A DNA stretch of 64,000 nucleotides from positions 2,293,001 through 2,357,000 of the forward strand of contig NC_058512.1 of NCBI RefSeq assembly GCF_020382885.2, read 5' to 3'. Position numbers and translations under genes: made by a program. The DNA is from Scatophagus argus. Taxonomy: Eukaryota > Chordata > Actinopteri > Scatophagidae. The notes under the pieces were generated by a model. It saw only the letters and a program-made list of their open reading frames with translations. It was not told the DNA's origin and ran no database searches. Shown in pieces: positions 1 to 9,592 of the stretch (positions are counted from its first letter, which is position 1; the number at the start of each line of letters is the position of its first letter).

Positions 1-1258
1 GGCATCACACATGTAGAAATTCTGACCAGGTGTTTAATTCAGGGCGGCTCTCTGACTGGATAAAAGACTCACTTTGAATAGATATTTGTCAAACACCTGA
101 GTCCGCAAATTAATGTTTGCCTTAGGCGTGTGTATATGCCCCAGTGTTTGCTTTAGCTCAGCAGATCCATTCAGTGTGTTTGACCGTATTGTGAGTCAGC
201 TTCATCTATACTTGATAAGACGGTAAACACAAAGCAGCGTTTGGCTCGCATTGGTCTGCACCACATGTCACGATGAGGGCCGGGGGGCAGAAAGCCAGGA
301 TGCAATCTGTCAGCAGAAAGAGGAGAGACGGGAACATCATCAAGCCATCCAAATGTGCAACCACGCCAAGGAGGACGGTGTTTGCAGAAGAAGACAGAAG
401 AAGTCCTCGCTGCTGCAGGTGATTTTGGACGGCCTGCTGGACTGTGAAGTCACCGTGTGTTCGGACTGAACCTCAGACACGATGCAGTTTAATGCAAAGT
501 CAATGGACAGAAGCGATGAGGTGCTAATTTTGAGCTGTTCAACTTTTGTGAAACATTTGCTCTTAATGCTGAGCTTTAAAAACCTGGAGACAAATTGAAA
601 AAAAGAAATGCAAATTCATGTGCAGTTCCATCCATTACTGTTATGTGAGTACTGGGAGTTGGGTCATCGAGCTTAACAGCTGGTGGTTTTAATTTTCCAG
701 TCAGGTGCCATCTTATTAAAAGAGCACCAGTCGAACCTTGAAACAGCGGAGAACGATGTAGAAAACATAATGGAAAGTCACACGCTTGGTTTTTTTGTTC
801 ATTTGGTTTTCATTGCACTTTGTCGCTTTGTCACAGCATTCAAACTGGTAATATTTGGTGAGATTTTGAGACTTTTTCAAATTTTTAGCCTCCTCACTCA
901 GATTTCTTTATGCCCAAATTGAAAATTTGCATAAAAAAATGGAAACCCACCAATGGACACGTTGCTAACCAGCTTACAGCTAATGCACATTTGGTGCTGG
1001 TTGGGCCAATAAACACAAACCAGCAGTCAAATTCACACAACTGATGAGAGGTGAAAGTTTATTCCACTGTCTGTCTGATCACACCTGTAGAGGTGCTCCC
1101 CGTCAGCAACAATGTGAATAAGCATAGTTCCCTAAATGTTGAACTGTCCCTTTAATTCTGGGAGGGAAAACCGCAGTTTTAAGTTTCTTTTGATATGCAC
1201 GACTGAGATCCAAAAGAGGACAAATACTGACAAAAATCAGTCTGACAAAAAACACAGA

Positions 1259-1284
1259 ACACACACACACACACACACACACAC
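1259..1284. repeat. (AC)13 microsatellite
   Basis: Uninterrupted AC dinucleotides, read directly. Confidence 0.97.
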
Positions 1285-1364
1285 CAAGCACAGACCCCCA
1301 CAGCAGCTGGCCAAACTCCAACAGTCAGTAAACCCTCACAGCCGTCATCATGCACAAGCAGTCA

Positions 1365-1424
1365 GGTGTGTGTGTGGGTGCGTGCGTGCGTGCGTGCATG
1401 CGTGTGTGTGTGCGTGCGTGTGTA
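1365..1424. repeat. compound (GT)n/(GTGC)n microsatellite
   Basis: Alternating GT and GTGC/GTGT units over about 60 bp. Alternating purine-pyrimidine sequence of this kind can adopt Z-DNA. It produces long open frames on both strands that are not genes. Confidence 0.95.
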
Positions 1425-3713
1425 TATCAGGAATGAAGCGCTGTGCTGTTTGATGTCTCCCTTTGCAGCAGTGCATTTGAGAACACACGACTTTGTCTTC
1501 TCTAAGGCCCGATGTTGCTGCGTAACGGAGTGTGTGTTCATTACTTTAATCGAGAGCCCGACTCCACGGCTCCTCTGGCAGTCGTGCTGCCTCAACAGCC
1601 TCTCGGAGAGCACACGTCTCCGATACCTGAGAGGTTCATCTTTTTGTTTGGGTTTGCTTACCTGCACTGACTTGTAAAAAGCTGTCAGTGTCAGGTGTGG
1701 CCCAGTCTCACCTGTCTCAGCCTTTTCCAGCAGTGGGTTTACGTCTTTAAAGCTTTTGATCTCACAGATTTTTACTGTCAACTTGGGATGACAGAATGTT
1801 TTCCCACATCACCCAAGTTTCATGTTAGGATCTTTTCCTGATTTCCTGGCCCCAATTTGTTGTAGTTTTAGAGCAGATAAGTTTTTAAATCAAGAAGTAC
1901 AACTCGGAGACAGAAAGGGAGAGTCTTGGTTCTCCTTCGTGTTAAGGTATTTAGACCAACCATTTCCAATCATGTTTGTCAAAACCACAAACGCAGCTCA
2001 AAATGAACCAAATTAAGGAACAGCATCATCCACGAAAGATAAGAACTCATGGGATACAAAGCTGTATGATTTCATGGGAAGTCCTGCGTTATTCCTGTCC
2101 AGGCTTAAACCTCACTCGTGTAGCATCTGCAGAGCTTGGCGTGTAGGTTTGCTCACACGATGTGCATTAGCAAATGCTCACTGCAGCCATCTGTGGGCAC
2201 TGCAGGAAGCCTGCAGGGCTCTGCACACACCGCTTGCATTTATATGTCGTCAAGCTGTTTGTCGCATGCAGATACAGGATTGTTCTCTGTCTGACTTGGA
2301 TGTTCATATTGCCGTTCCTATTGCTATTCGATGAGACAAAGTCTTTTTGGTGCTCAACGATGTCCTGCAGAAAACACTTCCTCCATTTCGCCCTGCACAG
2401 TACTGAGTGTGTCTTCCACTTGCACCTGCAGAGTATATGTGTGTGTGCGTGCGTGCATCTACTGTATGTGTGTGTGCGTTTCCGTGTGGGCGTTTGCATG
2501 AGTGATTAATGAACGTAGCTGGATGGCGTCAGCGGGCCATGACAGCACGACTGCGAGCAAATCATTTCTTCTCTCTCTGCTGATTCAGAGCTCACAGGAA
2601 TTTTTTTGCTGATTGCTAAAATCACATCATGTGGGTGCTGTTATAATAACCCCAATCACAGCATCACAGCAGAGGGCGAGGGGGGTCGCCATCAAAAAGG
2701 AAATAAAAGCGGCCATAAATGATATTAGCTTGCCTGTGTATGGGGGAAAGGCCGCTGCTGTGGGCTGAAACGTGCTGTCTTCTTGTATAACCGTATGTAT
2801 CAGCGGTATATGTGCTGTGAAAAGGCCATGTAGGTTGCTTGAAAAAAGGACCGCACGCTTGGACCGGACTTTAAAGAATTATCTCTGTGGCTCAAAAGGC
2901 ACAGAAAGACTTCTAAATGTCAGCATTAATGACCATCTTCATGAGGAGGAGAACAGTTAGCCTATCGTGAATGATGAAATGTCAACTCTCTCATGTCTCT
3001 CGTGCTCTGCGTTGCCTTCAGTTCGGCGACTTTGAAATGCTTGGCGCCAGAGAGAGCAGGAAGGGAGGAAGAAGTGAAGAGAGATTGGCAGTCGTGAAGG
3101 GGAAACCACAGATCAGCATGGAGGAGGTGAAATGAGACCAGGGATTATACACAGACCTGGCTGCTGTTACGCACCATCATTCATTTTCCCTCTATTACGG
3201 AAAGTCCTCTCAGTGTTGCAGTGCGGCGGGTTGATTGGCTATTTTCAACTCGACCGTTTGGTGCAGAAACTCTCAGAGCATATCATAAGGTTTATCGCAG
3301 AGTTCAACCTTTAGTCTCAGACATCAGGCGCTCACTTGGAGGAGCTTCGTCGCTGGAAATGAGTTTGGGGGACAAGTTGGCAAAGAGGACTGTGCTCAGA
3401 AAATGTCTGTTTGCATCACATAATGTACGGAGATAGGACACAGTCTTACTGTGTGTGAGAGCCTCCATCCTCTTACTATTTTCTACCTAAAATAACTCAT
3501 ATGAAGCAAAGCAAACTCTCTCTTTATGGTCAGCTAATGAAAATAATAAAACACTCACTCTCTTTTACCTGGAAGGAAATGGAAACAGTGTGTTGTTTGC
3601 TAATTAACATGTCATGTCTTCTTTGTTTCATCGTTACATAAACAGAAATGTAAAAGATTAGCCCGATAAAGCAGGAGGAACAAGTGATAAACTATTACAA
3701 CAGTATGTGATTT

Positions 3714-4040
3714 GAGGCAGCTGTGGCCTCGAGGTTGGAGAAGCGGCTTGTGACCGGAGGGTTGCCAGTTTGATTCCCCTGGACTGGCAGGAAAAATTTG
3801 GGTGTGGTGGAGTGATTAATAATGCTCCCCCTCCTCCATTAGCCGGCTGATGTACCCTTGAGCAAGGCACTTTATCCCCAGTTTGCTCCCCGGGCGTCTG
3901 ACATGGCAGCCCACTGCTCCTGTGTGTTTCACTGCATGTTGCATGTGTGTGTGTGTGTGTGTGTGTGTCAGTGATGGCTTAAATGCAGAGAAATAATTTC
4001 CTAGCTTGGGATTAATAAAGTAAATTAAAAAAAAATAATA
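3714..4040 (+). mobile_element. tRNA-derived SINE
   Basis: The head reads like a tRNA gene: an A-box-like TGTGGCCTCGAGGTTGGAG near 3721-3740 and a B-box-like GTTTGATTCCC near 3768-3778. The body contains the phrase 'cccttgagcaaggcac', typical of abundant teleost SINEs as I recall them, and an internal (TG)12 at 3944-3968. The tail is A/T-rich (AATAAAGTAAATTAAA). No clear target-site duplication is visible. A fossil Pol III retroposon copy, not a functional tRNA gene. Confidence 0.8.
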
Positions 4041-4057
4041 ACAGAAACTTGACCCAA

Positions 4058-4175
4058 ATCTTTTAAGCCAGGAAGGCTGTTTCCCCCTGCTTCCAGTCTT
4101 TATGCTAAGCTAAGCTAATTTCTCAGCCTCTGTAACGACGCGCAGATATGGGAGTGTTACTGATCATCTTTGACA
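4058..4175. repeat. half of a TTAGCTTAGC fold-back element
   Basis: Contains TTTCCCCCTGCTTCCAGTCT followed by TTATGCTAAGCTAAGCTAA, the right-arm core of a fold-back, MITE-like repeat I recall as very common in acanthomorph fish. Weaker similarity continues to about 4175. Two better-preserved relatives lie at 27277-27626 and 36808-37140. Confidence 0.7.
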
Positions 4176-4179
4176 AGAG

Positions 4180-5765
4180 AGCAGTGAAGCACATTAAAGT
4201 TGTTTTCATGAATGCTGTTCTTCGAGAAACGATGAAACCAAGTTAAACACCAGAACTCATTTTATTAAAATACTGACTTTAAACAAAATGCCCTCGTGTT
4301 TAAACGAAACGGGCCAGTTTTATTGTGAGAACTGCAGCAGCGTAAATCCCCGTGACAGCACGTCTTTGGCTTACTGTCCTGAAGCCATAGGATGGCGAGA
4401 TTTCCCTCACTGGCCTGGCATTTTGATGCATCGGTGGCCTGGAGGAGTCAGCGTCTCATCATCTGGCCGTGCTCAAAGTTAGTTAGAACACATTTCCTGC
4501 TTCGTTTCATTGCTGCATTGCACCAAAGTGTCTTGTGCTGCTTTACGTCGCTGTGGAGCCCTGCTACGTATTGTTCAAACGACAGATCCAAAGTGATGCT
4601 TTATCTAATCCCTCAGAGCAAAGGTGAGCAGAAACACCATACATCAACCTGCCACGGTCTATCTGGGCTCTTAACCCAGTCTGAACAGCTCGCCGTAAGC
4701 TTTCCTCTCCAGGGAACATTCACATACTGTACATGTTGAGCTTAATTCAGAAGACTTTTCTGTTTCTTTATCACAAGAAGACTGTTTAAGAGATACTACT
4801 TACTACTACTTAGATATAAAACAAAGCAAAGAGAAAACCAAGGAACTAAAATTCAGGACCTTGGACAGCAGCACCACATGTCGCTGAGAAAGATTCAGGA
4901 CCTTGGACAGAGGTTGGTAACAGAATGACTTTACTGCTGCCTATAAACCTCAATACTTCATTCCTATAAGTTCAGTTGTTGTCTGTCAAAGACAGATTGT
5001 ACAGCACTGATATCCATCTATTTTGTTTATTTATTTTGTTTATAGTAAGCCCTGATAACACACACAGCATAACAATTTTAGTCATAATTTGTAAACTGCA
5101 ACTAAATTATCAACTGTTTATTCATTGTTTTAGGCTAATAATTTTAGCCAGAACTTATCAATTACCTTTAGCTAACTGTTAGCTACCTGCTAACCTCTGG
5201 AGTCCTCCAGCGTTCACATGTGTTTTGCATATACACTGTGCTTGAATTCGATCTGTTTGTAACGTGTAATTGCCCTGTCAATAACAATATTGCTGATGGG
5301 CGGGCTTTGGGGTGTAATTTGAAGGCCCAAAGCTTGCTGGTCCTGCAGCAGTCTGATGTGTTGACAGCTCTTCTGAGAGGCCGTGCCAGTGCCACAGTGA
5401 AGAGGACCCTGAGGGGGGTCAGTCATACATGCTGACATGTATTCCCAGTCCAGAAACATGTCCCAGAAATGAATTTAGGCTCTGACAGAAAACATAGTCA
5501 CAAAAGCCAAATTTCCAGGAATGTGATATCTCTGAATACATAATACAGACTGATAAATGCAGTCAGGCAGGCATGAATAGTATTTACTTGGTTCAGCTTA
5601 ACATATAGTGCTGTTAATTCTTTGGCACCAGGCTCACAGTTGCTGTAAACACGAATCAGAGGAGATGCAGGAAGGTATCTGTTATTGGGGGGAATCAGAA
5701 GCTGAGGTGGTGGCACCTCCCTTTGGAGACACCAAACAACCTGAGGAAAATAGATGTATGGATAG
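4180..5765. other. non-coding stretch with a short direct repeat
   Basis: No gene seen. The 18-mer ATTCAGGACCTTGGACAG occurs at 4851-4868 and again at 4893-4910, a 42-bp period that looks like a partial tandem duplication. Confidence 0.55.
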
Positions 5766-5817
5766 ATTTTTTTTTGAACATTTTTTTTCTTTTTTCGCTT
5801 TTTTTTTATTATTTATT
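5766..5817 (-). terminator. AATAAA plus A-rich tract downstream of the 443-codon gene
   Basis: On the minus strand an AATAAA (5817-5812) is followed at once by about 45 nt of nearly pure A with a few interruptions. It lies about 340 nt past the stop of the gene at 6156-7487, so it can serve as that gene's poly(A) signal. The A-rich stretch directly after it looks like a decayed retroposed poly(A) tail, but a chance T-rich tract on the plus strand is also possible. Confidence 0.45.
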
Positions 5818-6155
5818 AAAATATAGGAAGAAATCGAAGCACTCGGAGTAAATCCGAGTAACACAGTTAACATGCACATGTGTGCTCCTCACAGCAAGGA
5901 GGTTCAGGGCCTGGATCTGAACCTTCGCCTTGTTGCTGTGAGACACGTGCTGACCTGACACCTGAAGTCCTGCGTCATATCCTGAACTCAGCAGGACATG
6001 AGGCGGGACCTCGGGTCTCAGTAGACCTTTTTCATAGCAGAGATTTCGATTTGTCATAGCAGGAGCCAAATCTGTTTTGGCCAGGACAAAATGTCTCCTT
6101 TGAAAAAGGTCTGCCCCACCCAAACACCCACCCTAAGACTGCCAGTGACTGCTCT

Positions 6156-7487
6156 TCAGTCACGTCTGCAGCAGGCGGTGAAGGGTTTGGCCATGGTCTT
6201 CAAGACACATCTGAAGAACCTTTTGACGCAGCTCGTCCTTTTCGGCAGCATCAGATGCTCCTTCAGACCCTCAGTTATATCTTTGAACAGGCCCTCGTTC
6301 TTTACCAGCAGGCTAAGTCGGAGATTCCCTTTTTGTTTTCGTGTGGTTTTAATCAAGTCCTTCTTCACCGCCTTGGCGATTCTTTTGATGTGTTGGTCGT
6401 TCACCTCAAAAGCGATGTTAGAGTCCGAGAGCTCTGCGAAGAGCCTCTCTCTCAGTATCCCGATGATGTCGATTATGTGTTCAGACGCATGGATCCAGTC
6501 GTCTTTCATGATCTGACTAATCAGCCCGGTCACTACCAAATGGCATAGTTTTTGCAACTCTTGGCTGTTGTCTACTGTGGCCCCACCTGCAGCTTCATCA
6601 GCTTCAGTACCGATAGCTGACTCACCTGTAAGAGGAGCTGGTGTTTCTTTAGACACGGTTGTCACAGTGTCATCGTCCTTTTCTGAAGGGCCCTCTGTGC
6701 TTGCTCTGAGACCTGCCAACTCTTGGCTAAGCTTCCTCAGACCAATGTGCACGGGGCCCTTTCTTATCTCATGCATGTGTGACTTTCTGTTGATCCAGTT
6801 CCATGTCACCACAACAAGCGAATACACTTCTTTGCTAGTCTCATCCCTATATTGTGTGGTGTTACCTTCTGGTTCTAGATGGTGGTACACAATATCCACC
6901 AGGCGATTACCGATTTGGTACTGGTCAAGTGAAATGTCACTAGCAGTTTTCCTGTACAAGGACCAGTCATCTGTTTCCTTTCTTACGTTGTCATCTTCCT
7001 CTGGTGGGATCATGTCCTGCACCATCTCTTCTGCTATGTCAAATAGCTGCTGCAGTGAGGTCTTTTCTGCAGGTGTGGAGCAGTTAAATTCCCTCCTCAG
7101 TTTTGCCACGATTGTAACAATTGACTGCTTGACATATCTGAGGACAACAACGTACTTCATTTTAGTTTCCACCTTTCTCCAGCAGGATGTTTCGGCCTTT
7201 GATTCTGACTGAACTTCTTCTACTATATAGTTCTGAATGTCAGAGATTGCCTTGTGTAAATCCTGGGTGGTGCTGGACACAAGCTGTTCATGTTCATTTT
7301 CTAAAATGCCATCTTTATTAATGACACCGATACTTTTCACCTGTTCATCCAGGATGCCCTTGATAACATTGACGGCTGAAGAGGTGAAGTTGGCCCTAGA
7401 CTCTAGGGCCAACTTCACCTCTGGTGAGGGCCTAGAGGAAACACTTTCTGGTCCTTCTGCTTCTTGAGGCGCTGTAAAATCCTCCAT
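6156..7487 (-). CDS. unrecognised 443-residue intronless protein
   Basis: I do not recognise this protein. One uninterrupted frame of 443 codons, far longer than chance. It opens with MEDFTAPQEAEGPES and is rich in Lys, Glu, Asp and Ser. I see no signal peptide or membrane helix. Predicted helical, charged blocks at about residues 35-130 and 305-415 are separated by an acidic Ser/Thr/Ala-rich linker at about 265-305. The last 31 residues are basic and Cys-rich, ending TACCRRD, which could be a palmitoylated membrane-contact tail (inference). Codons for about residues 22-36 form a 43-bp perfect DNA palindrome. The single exon, the AATAAA and the A-rich tract downstream suggest a retrogene, although the upstream region looks like a real promoter. 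The ATG at 7487 is the first in frame and lies just inside that promoter's reach. A teleost-specific, multicopy family is my guess. Confidence 0.75.
   Translation of the reverse strand: MEDFTAPQEAEGPESVSSRPSPEVKLALESRANFTSSAVNVIKGILDEQVKSIGVINKDGILENEHEQLVSSTTQDLHKAISDIQNYIVEEVQSESKAETSCWRKVETKMKYVVVLRYVKQSIVTIVAKLRREFNCSTPAEKTSLQQLFDIAEEMVQDMIPPEEDDNVRKETDDWSLYRKTASDISLDQYQIGNRLVDIVYHHLEPEGNTTQYRDETSKEVYSLVVVTWNWINRKSHMHEIRKGPVHIGLRKLSQELAGLRASTEGPSEKDDDTVTTVSKETPAPLTGESAIGTEADEAAGGATVDNSQELQKLCHLVVTGLISQIMKDDWIHASEHIIDIIGILRERLFAELSDSNIAFEVNDQHIKRIAKAVKKDLIKTTRKQKGNLRLSLLVKNEGLFKDITEGLKEHLMLPKRTSCVKRFFRCVLKTMAKPFTACCRRD
7380..7422. repeat. 43-bp perfect palindrome inside the coding region
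   Basis: Arms 7380-7400 and 7402-7422 are exact reverse complements around one central base (7401). Because of the symmetry both strands read VKLAL-(E/D)-SRANFTS. The arms can form a 21-bp hairpin in DNA or in the gene's mRNA close to the start codon. Confidence 0.95.
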
Positions 7488-7639
7488 CTCGCTTAACGTT
7501 GGTTCAGTTGCCAGGCTTTGTCGTTAACTAACACTTGATAACAGATAACACTTGATCTGAGAACGGGATTTATCTTATAACCATTAGAGTGACCCTTGAA
7601 AGCTTCAAAGGATCAAAGGAACGTTGGCTATGATCCTTC

Positions 7640-7705
7640 AATGACATCACAAGCAAGCAAACCCCGCCCCCCAGCAACCACTGTCCAATAGAAGCTTAGC
7701 AACCG
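7640..7705 (-). promoter_or_regulatory. GC-box / CCAAT / X-box-like / CRE-like promoter module
   Basis: About 155-220 bp upstream of the start at 7487. Seen directly: TGACATCA (CRE-like, 7642-7649), a CCCCGCCCCCC GC box (7662-7672), CCAGCAAC (RFX X-box half, 7671-7678), CCAAT (7685-7689) and AGCAACC (second X-box half, 7698-7704). RFX, NF-Y and CREB-type sites together are known from ciliary/testis promoters and, in another spacing, from MHC class II promoters. Binding is inferred. Confidence 0.5.
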
Positions 7706-7739
7706 TAACTAGGCATGGCCCAGGAAGCAGGGTTTTTTT

Positions 7740-8360
7740 TTTATTACTATTTGAAAATACACACAAAAGACAACAGTTATATCAAGAGGAACAAATTGTA
7801 TGTTTACTTTTAAATTAAAACAACTGAAAATAGAAAAGTAATGCATAGAAATAAATAAATAAGAAATATTACTTTTTGAGTTTTGAATCCAATAACAAGG
7901 AAATGTATTACAAAATAAAAACGATCATTTCATAGAGCATATGATTTAATTTTTTTTTAAACAAAATACGTTTTTTTTTTTTTAAGCGTCTGCTTTAGAG
8001 TTAATTATTATTGGCTTCCATCCGAATTATTTTATTAACTCCACACACACCCTGCACATGTGGGCCTACACATTAGATTAAAAGCAGATAAAAATTAATA
8101 AGATAGAGGAATATATACAGTCATATATACATACACACATATACACCTAGGAAATAATTATGTTGAAAGAAATTAATTATTTTAAATCTAATGTTGTGTC
8201 AATTAAAAATAATAGTAAAGCAATTACGTTCTCATAATGAAGTCCAAGGTTAAAATATAGCTTAAGTACCTCCTTAACTGTCATTTTCACATAGATATGC
8301 ACAATAGATATCTTGGATTTTATTTTTTTTTTATCACAGACACATTTCCCAGTAAAAATG
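7740..8360. other. A/T-rich non-coding stretch
   Basis: Long T and A runs and low-complexity A/T sequence with no open frame of interest and no repeat family I can name. Confidence 0.6.
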
Positions 8361-8399
8361 ATTATAATAAATAATGTAAATATATAGTGATGATGATAC

Positions 8400-8880
8400 A
8401 GTAATTGGTAGTGGTGAGTTTGTGGGAATCCTTCTCATTATGTGATGGTAAAACTGATCCTGAATTCAGGACCTGGACAAAATGCCTGATGATGTTGTGA
8501 GATTTCAGCTTCCACACCTTGCAGAAAATGCACTGTGCAGGTGAGAGAGGAACCAGGCATGCAGTGATGCATTTTATTACCTTCTGCAAGCCTCAGCAGT
8601 CAGAGACCATGAAGTCCAAAGCAGTGTTGTGGAGGCTGAGGGGGTCACTCTGAATTTTTTCAGACTGTTGTCATTTTGCAGACATGTTACAGGCCCTGAG
8701 GGGTCATCAGTGAAGTGAAGCTCCTGACTCTTCACCGTGGCCCTAATGAAAGTAGTAATGATGACTTTTTCTTTTGTCCAACCCACTGTTTTATCCCCAA
8801 GTATCGGTTCACCACAGTCCACAATGAGACCTACTGCTGTCATGTCATCAGCAAACTCACAATGGGAGAAATGCACTCAT
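8400..8880 (-). mobile_element. decayed LINE reverse-transcriptase fragment
   Basis: The minus strand at about 8815-8865 reads EFADDMTAVGLIVD, the catalytic FADD box of a non-LTR reverse transcriptase with the flanking pattern of L2/Maui elements; compare FADDTAIVGLI in the better copy at 34.9-35.6 kb. Similarity outside this core is poor and the frame does not continue as a recognisable polymerase. An old L2-clade remnant; the ends are uncertain. Confidence 0.55.
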
Positions 8881-9282
8881 CTGTGGACTGAGAGCAAATC
8901 ACTGTTGTACTTCAGTTCGGTTTTATATTTACAGTCCTGGAAATACTCCAGACATACTTCGAGGACACGAGTTGTTATTCTGTTCTGGATTGCGGTCGTT
9001 GGTTTGCAAACTTGGCTGACAGATATCAGACTTGTCACCATTACAGCACTTAGGTTCCTTTCCCATCAGTCACATTTGTTTGGCCTTATTTTCATCTAAT
9101 TGGATCGTTGTGTTGTGAAGAGTAACTGTGTCTTTCCGTATAAACCAAAACAAGATTTGGCACATGAAGTTCAGGCAGACTGCAGTAGTTGAGTGCTTGC
9201 AAAAGTGTGGCCCACGATGCTGTGTTTATGATAGACAGCTTTTAATCAAACTGAACTTGCGTTTCTCTTTCTGTCCCCACAG

Positions 9283-9592
9283 GCTCATGGTCTCTTCTGC
9301 TGAGCTCTGACACACTGAGGATCTTTCCATTTTGGGATCAACTGTCTCCATTTCAGCACTGTCTAACTACTCCCATCCAATGGAATTAGACATCATTACT
9401 TAATCATTTCCAGTTTCCTGGCAGCCGACTGGCTTTTCAGCACTAATAAACTGCCTTAAGTCTTGCACCGTTTGGGATTAGAAAACCAGAAAGAAAGAGA
9501 GAATAGTTAATTTACATTTGTAGCACCTGTTGGAATAAGTATTGATAGAGCTGCACTGAAAGGCTTTTAGTGCTGTCTAACCTTGTGCCAAG
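9283..9592 (+). other. sv2c: probable 5' UTR part of the first sv2c coding exon
   Basis: A strong 3' splice site, with a pyrimidine-rich tract ending CCCCACAG at 9282, lies 310 nt before the sv2c start codon. No further good acceptor is obvious before the ATG. The upstream non-coding exon(s) and promoter were not identified; they may lie before 9.2 kb or outside the window. Confidence 0.5.

Larger units (their letters stand above)
1..3713. other. non-coding stretch, no gene recognised
   Basis: No open frame here resembles a known protein; the longer ones run through (AC)n or (GT)n repeats. A 5' non-coding exon of the downstream sv2c gene could lie in this stretch but I cannot point to one. 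Microsatellites are listed separately. Confidence 0.6.

Noticed and set aside
1103-1781. Open frames of 72-139 codons on both strands
   Set aside because: They run through (AC)n and (GT)n microsatellites and consist of His-Thr or Cys-Val repeats; no independent support.
3715-3790. Possible tRNA gene (A and B box)
   Set aside because: The anticodon arm does not fold well and a SINE body and tail follow; it is a SINE head.
6568-7467. Plus-strand open frames opposite the 443-codon gene
   Set aside because: Shadows of the minus-strand gene; the shared VKLAL-SRANFTS peptide is explained by the DNA palindrome.
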